From NCBI GenBank assembly GCA_963730685.1, contig CAVSSP010000002.1, positions 1 to 64,000 on the forward strand: a stretch of 64,000 nt of DNA. Direction: 5' to 3'. How positions within the stretch are numbered: position 1 is the first letter of the stretch; each line of letters starts with the position of its first letter. Under the pieces are notes generated by a model that saw nothing but the letters and a program-made list of their open reading frames with translations, was not told the DNA's origin and ran no database searches. A program made the position numbers and the translations under genes. The DNA is from Bog-756 sp963730685 (GTDB lineage: Bacteria; Actinomycetota; Acidimicrobiia; Acidimicrobiales; RAAP-2). Shown here in pieces: positions 61,865 to 64,000 of the stretch.

Positions 61865-64000
61865 GTGGAAGTCAAGGTCTTCGGCGAGTTCGAGGTGGTC
61901 GAAGGGGGTGTGGCGATACCCGTTCGTGGCGCCAAGCAGCGGGCCCTCCTGGCTCTCCTGGCGCTCAACCGCGGGAATCCGGTCAGCGCCGATCGGCTGA
62001 TCGACCAGCTCTGGGGAGACGGGCAGACGGCGAAGCCCGCCAACGCCTTGCAGGCCCAGATCGTCCAACTGCGCCGAGCGCTCGGAGCCTCCGCCATCGT
62101 CACCTCCGAGTCCGGCTACGCGCTCGATATCGGCGCCGCTGACCTGGACGCAGCCCGATTCGAGGACTTGGTGGCCGAGGGTCGCCGCCTGAGCACCGAG
62201 GGCGAGGTGGCCCGGGCGTCCGCCGTGCTCGGTGATGCCCTCCGGTTACGGCGCGGCGAGCCGCTGTCCGAGTTCGCCTACGCCGGCTTCGCCGACGCCG
62301 AGCGGGCCCACCTCAACGAGTTGGCCCTGGTGGCAACCGAGTATCGCGTCGAAGCGGACCTGGAGCTCGGCCGTCACAACGAACTGGTGGGCGAGCTCGA
62401 AGCGCTGTGCCGCGACCACCCGCTACGCGAGCGCTGTTGGGAACTGCTCATGCTGGCGCTCTACCGAGCGGGACGCCAAGCTGAGGCGTTGCGGGCCTAC
62501 ACCGAGATCCGCGACCGCCTGGTCGACGAGCTCGGGGTCGACCCGGGCTCGAGCCTGCGCGAGTTGGAAACCCGCGTGCTGGACCACGACCCGTCTCTCG
62601 TCGCCGAGCAACTGCCAGTGCACCGTGCACCGGCGATGCCGGCAGTGCCGGCAGTGCCGGGCAATCTGCCCGAACCACTGAGCAGATTCCTCGGGCGTGA
62701 CGCCGAACTGGAACAGGTGGGCGAAGCGATTGCCTCCAGCCGCTTGGTCACACTGATCGGACCCGGTGGAGTGGGAAAGACCCGCCTGGCGGTCGAGGCC
62801 GCGGCCCGCCTGCGGGAACAGCACCCGGGCGGCACGTGGCTGATCGAACTGGCCGGGGTGTCCGATCCCGAAGGGGTCGGCCCGGTGGCGGCCGGCACGC
62901 TCGGAGCCGTACAGCCTGGCATGGGTGACGCCCAGCCCTCTGGATCCACGGCCGTGCTCATCGCCCGGCACCTCGCCGGCCGTTCGCTGGTGGTCGTCCT
63001 CGACAACTGTGAACACGTCATCGACGAGGCTGCCGGCCTCGCCCACACCCTGGTCGGAAAGGTACCCGGCCTTCGCCTCGTGGCCACCAGCCGCGAGCCG
63101 CTCGGTGTCCCCGGCGAGATCCTCATACCCATCGGCGGGCTGGCATCCCCGGCTGCCATCGAGCTCTTCGTGGATCGTGCTCGTGCGGTCCAGCCAGGAT
63201 TCGAAGGCGACGGCCCGGCCGAAGCGATCATCGACGGCATCTGCCGACGACTCGACGGACTGCCCCTGGCCATCGAGCTTGCCGCCGCCCGGCTGCGAGC
63301 CCTCCCCCTGTCCACGCTGGCCGAGCGACTCGGCGACCGCTTCGCGCTCCTCACCCGCGGCGCCCGCACCGCGTTGCCCCGCCAACAGACGCTGCGTGCC
63401 GTCGTGGACTGGAGCTACGACCTGCTCTTCGAAGACGAGCGGCGCCTGTTCGCTCGGCTGTCGGTCTTCGTCGGCGGCTGCGAGCTCGAAGCCGTCGAGG
63501 CGATCTGCGTCGACGACGAGCTCCCGAGCGGCGACGTCCTCGACGTCATGAGTCGGCTGGTGGACAAGTCCCTCGTGACGGCCCCGACACCCGGTGAGAC
63601 CCGGTTCACCCAGCTGCAGACGTTGTGGGAGTACGGCACCGCCCGCCTCGACGACTCCGACGGGGCGGACGCGGTTCGCAGCCGACACGCCGCCTTCTAC
63701 CGCCGTTTCGCCGAGAACGCCAACGGACGCCTACGAGGTGCCGGCGCGCCCGAGTGGAGCGAACGCCTGACCCCGGAGTTGGGCAATCTGAAAGCTGCGC
63801 TCGATTGGCAACTGGGCACCGGGAACATCGACGCCGCACTCTCCATGGTCTCCGGAATGGCCTGGCTGTGGTTCGTCAACAGCGATTTTGCCGAAGGCGC
63901 CCGTTGGCTGGCCAGTGCGCTGGGCGCCGAAGGGGCACGCCGTGCTGAGCTGCACGCCACCGCCCTCGTATGGCACGGGTACTGCGTCGGCATGTCGTTC
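61865..64000 (+). CDS. BTAD/NB-ARC (AfsR/SARP-like) transcriptional regulator, partial
   Basis: The N-terminal SARP-type winged helix (EVKVFGEFEVVEGG, GAKQRALLALLALNRG, SADRLIDQLWG, QIVQLRRALG) is followed by the bacterial transcription activation domain (AARFEDLVAEGRRLS, LRERCWELLMLALYRAGRQA). A short Pro-Ala-Val linker leads to an NB-ARC ATPase with IGPGGVGKTRLA, VVLDNCEHV, ATSREPLG and GLPLAIELAAARL. TPR-like repeats begin before the window ends. The frame is open to 64000 (712 codons), so the gene continues outside. The start GTG is 6 nt after TACCGT, leaderless. Such proteins sense ATP state and ligands and activate nearby operons. Confidence 0.9.
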   Translation, partial: MEVKVFGEFEVVEGGVAIPVRGAKQRALLALLALNRGNPVSADRLIDQLWGDGQTAKPANALQAQIVQLRRALGASAIVTSESGYALDIGAADLDAARFEDLVAEGRRLSTEGEVARASAVLGDALRLRRGEPLSEFAYAGFADAERAHLNELALVATEYRVEADLELGRHNELVGELEALCRDHPLRERCWELLMLALYRAGRQAEALRAYTEIRDRLVDELGVDPGSSLRELETRVLDHDPSLVAEQLPVHRAPAMPAVPAVPGNLPEPLSRFLGRDAELEQVGEAIASSRLVTLIGPGGVGKTRLAVEAAARLREQHPGGTWLIELAGVSDPEGVGPVAAGTLGAVQPGMGDAQPSGSTAVLIARHLAGRSLVVVLDNCEHVIDEAAGLAHTLVGKVPGLRLVATSREPLGVPGEILIPIGGLASPAAIELFVDRARAVQPGFEGDGPAEAIIDGICRRLDGLPLAIELAAARLRALPLSTLAERLGDRFALLTRGARTALPRQQTLRAVVDWSYDLLFEDERRLFARLSVFVGGCELEAVEAICVDDELPSGDVLDVMSRLVDKSLVTAPTPGETRFTQLQTLWEYGTARLDDSDGADAVRSRHAAFYRRFAENANGRLRGAGAPEWSERLTPELGNLKAALDWQLGTGNIDAALSMVSGMAWLWFVNSDFAEGARWLASALGAEGARRAELHATALVWHGYCVGMSF

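Overview
The window is about 64 kb of high-GC actinobacterial chromosome. The evidence is a WhiB regulator beside a pair of Get3/ArsA-like ATPases, GlnR-type nitrogen control, an F420-type (LLM) oxidoreductase, ErpA and Mrp iron-sulfur factors, a KimA-like/TrkA/TrkA potassium locus, DUF929 and VKOR oxidative-folding proteins, and many start codons 6-8 nt after a TANNNT box with no Shine-Dalgarno sequence (leaderless mRNAs). A deep-branching actinobacterium such as a member of Acidimicrobiia is my best guess. This is an inference, because no 16S rRNA gene is present.

Layout. (1) 1-3.8 kb: one end of an integrated element next to tRNA-Thr(CGT). It holds a tyrosine integrase, a Crp/Fnr-like regulator, two tandem paralogous excisionase-like HTH proteins, a small zinc-ribbon protein, and a striking helically phased GTGAC repeat array. 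(2) 3.9-21 kb: core genes. topA-tmk-holB overlap by 4 bp each. A K+-independent type membrane pyrophosphatase follows, then a KimA-like K+ transporter fused to an OB-fold, divergent from two trkA genes, a HAD phosphatase, a primary-like sigma factor with a 12-bp hairpin over its start, and nadE. (3) 20.6-24.2 kb: a nitrogen-assimilation block with a GlnR-type box, glnII (GSII), a frameshifted type I glutamine synthetase and a GlnR-like regulator. (4) 24.2-36.9 kb: RidA; a compact fused molybdenum-hydroxylase-like protein; erpA divergent from mrp; Nudix and alpha/beta hydrolases; a DUF929-VKOR-DUF929 disulfide-formation operon; whiB divergent from two ArsA-like ATPases; a receiver protein; and a CorC-like protein. 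(5) 37-50.2 kb: tRNA-Pro, secreted proteins (GH16-like, a purple-acid-phosphatase-like protein with FN3 domains and beta-repeats, a frameshifted L,D-transpeptidase), oxidoreductases, ppk1 divergent from ppa, and tRNA-Ala. (6) 50.2-64 kb: an accessory-looking region with three TetR regulators, each near a clear palindrome, small catabolic or detoxification-type enzymes, a GT39-like membrane protein, a two-gene ABC exporter, and a BTAD/NB-ARC (AfsR-like) regulator cut by the window edge.

Functional themes. Phosphate and pyrophosphate energetics are represented by hppA, ppk1, ppa and a secreted phosphatase. Nitrogen control is self-contained: GlnR-like protein, its predicted box, two glutamine synthetases and glutamine-dependent nadE. 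Extracytoplasmic disulfide chemistry and K+ homeostasis each occupy a compact locus. Two genes are broken by a single extra base, which is either genuine decay or sequencing error. I found no rRNA genes, CRISPR arrays or complete insertion sequences.
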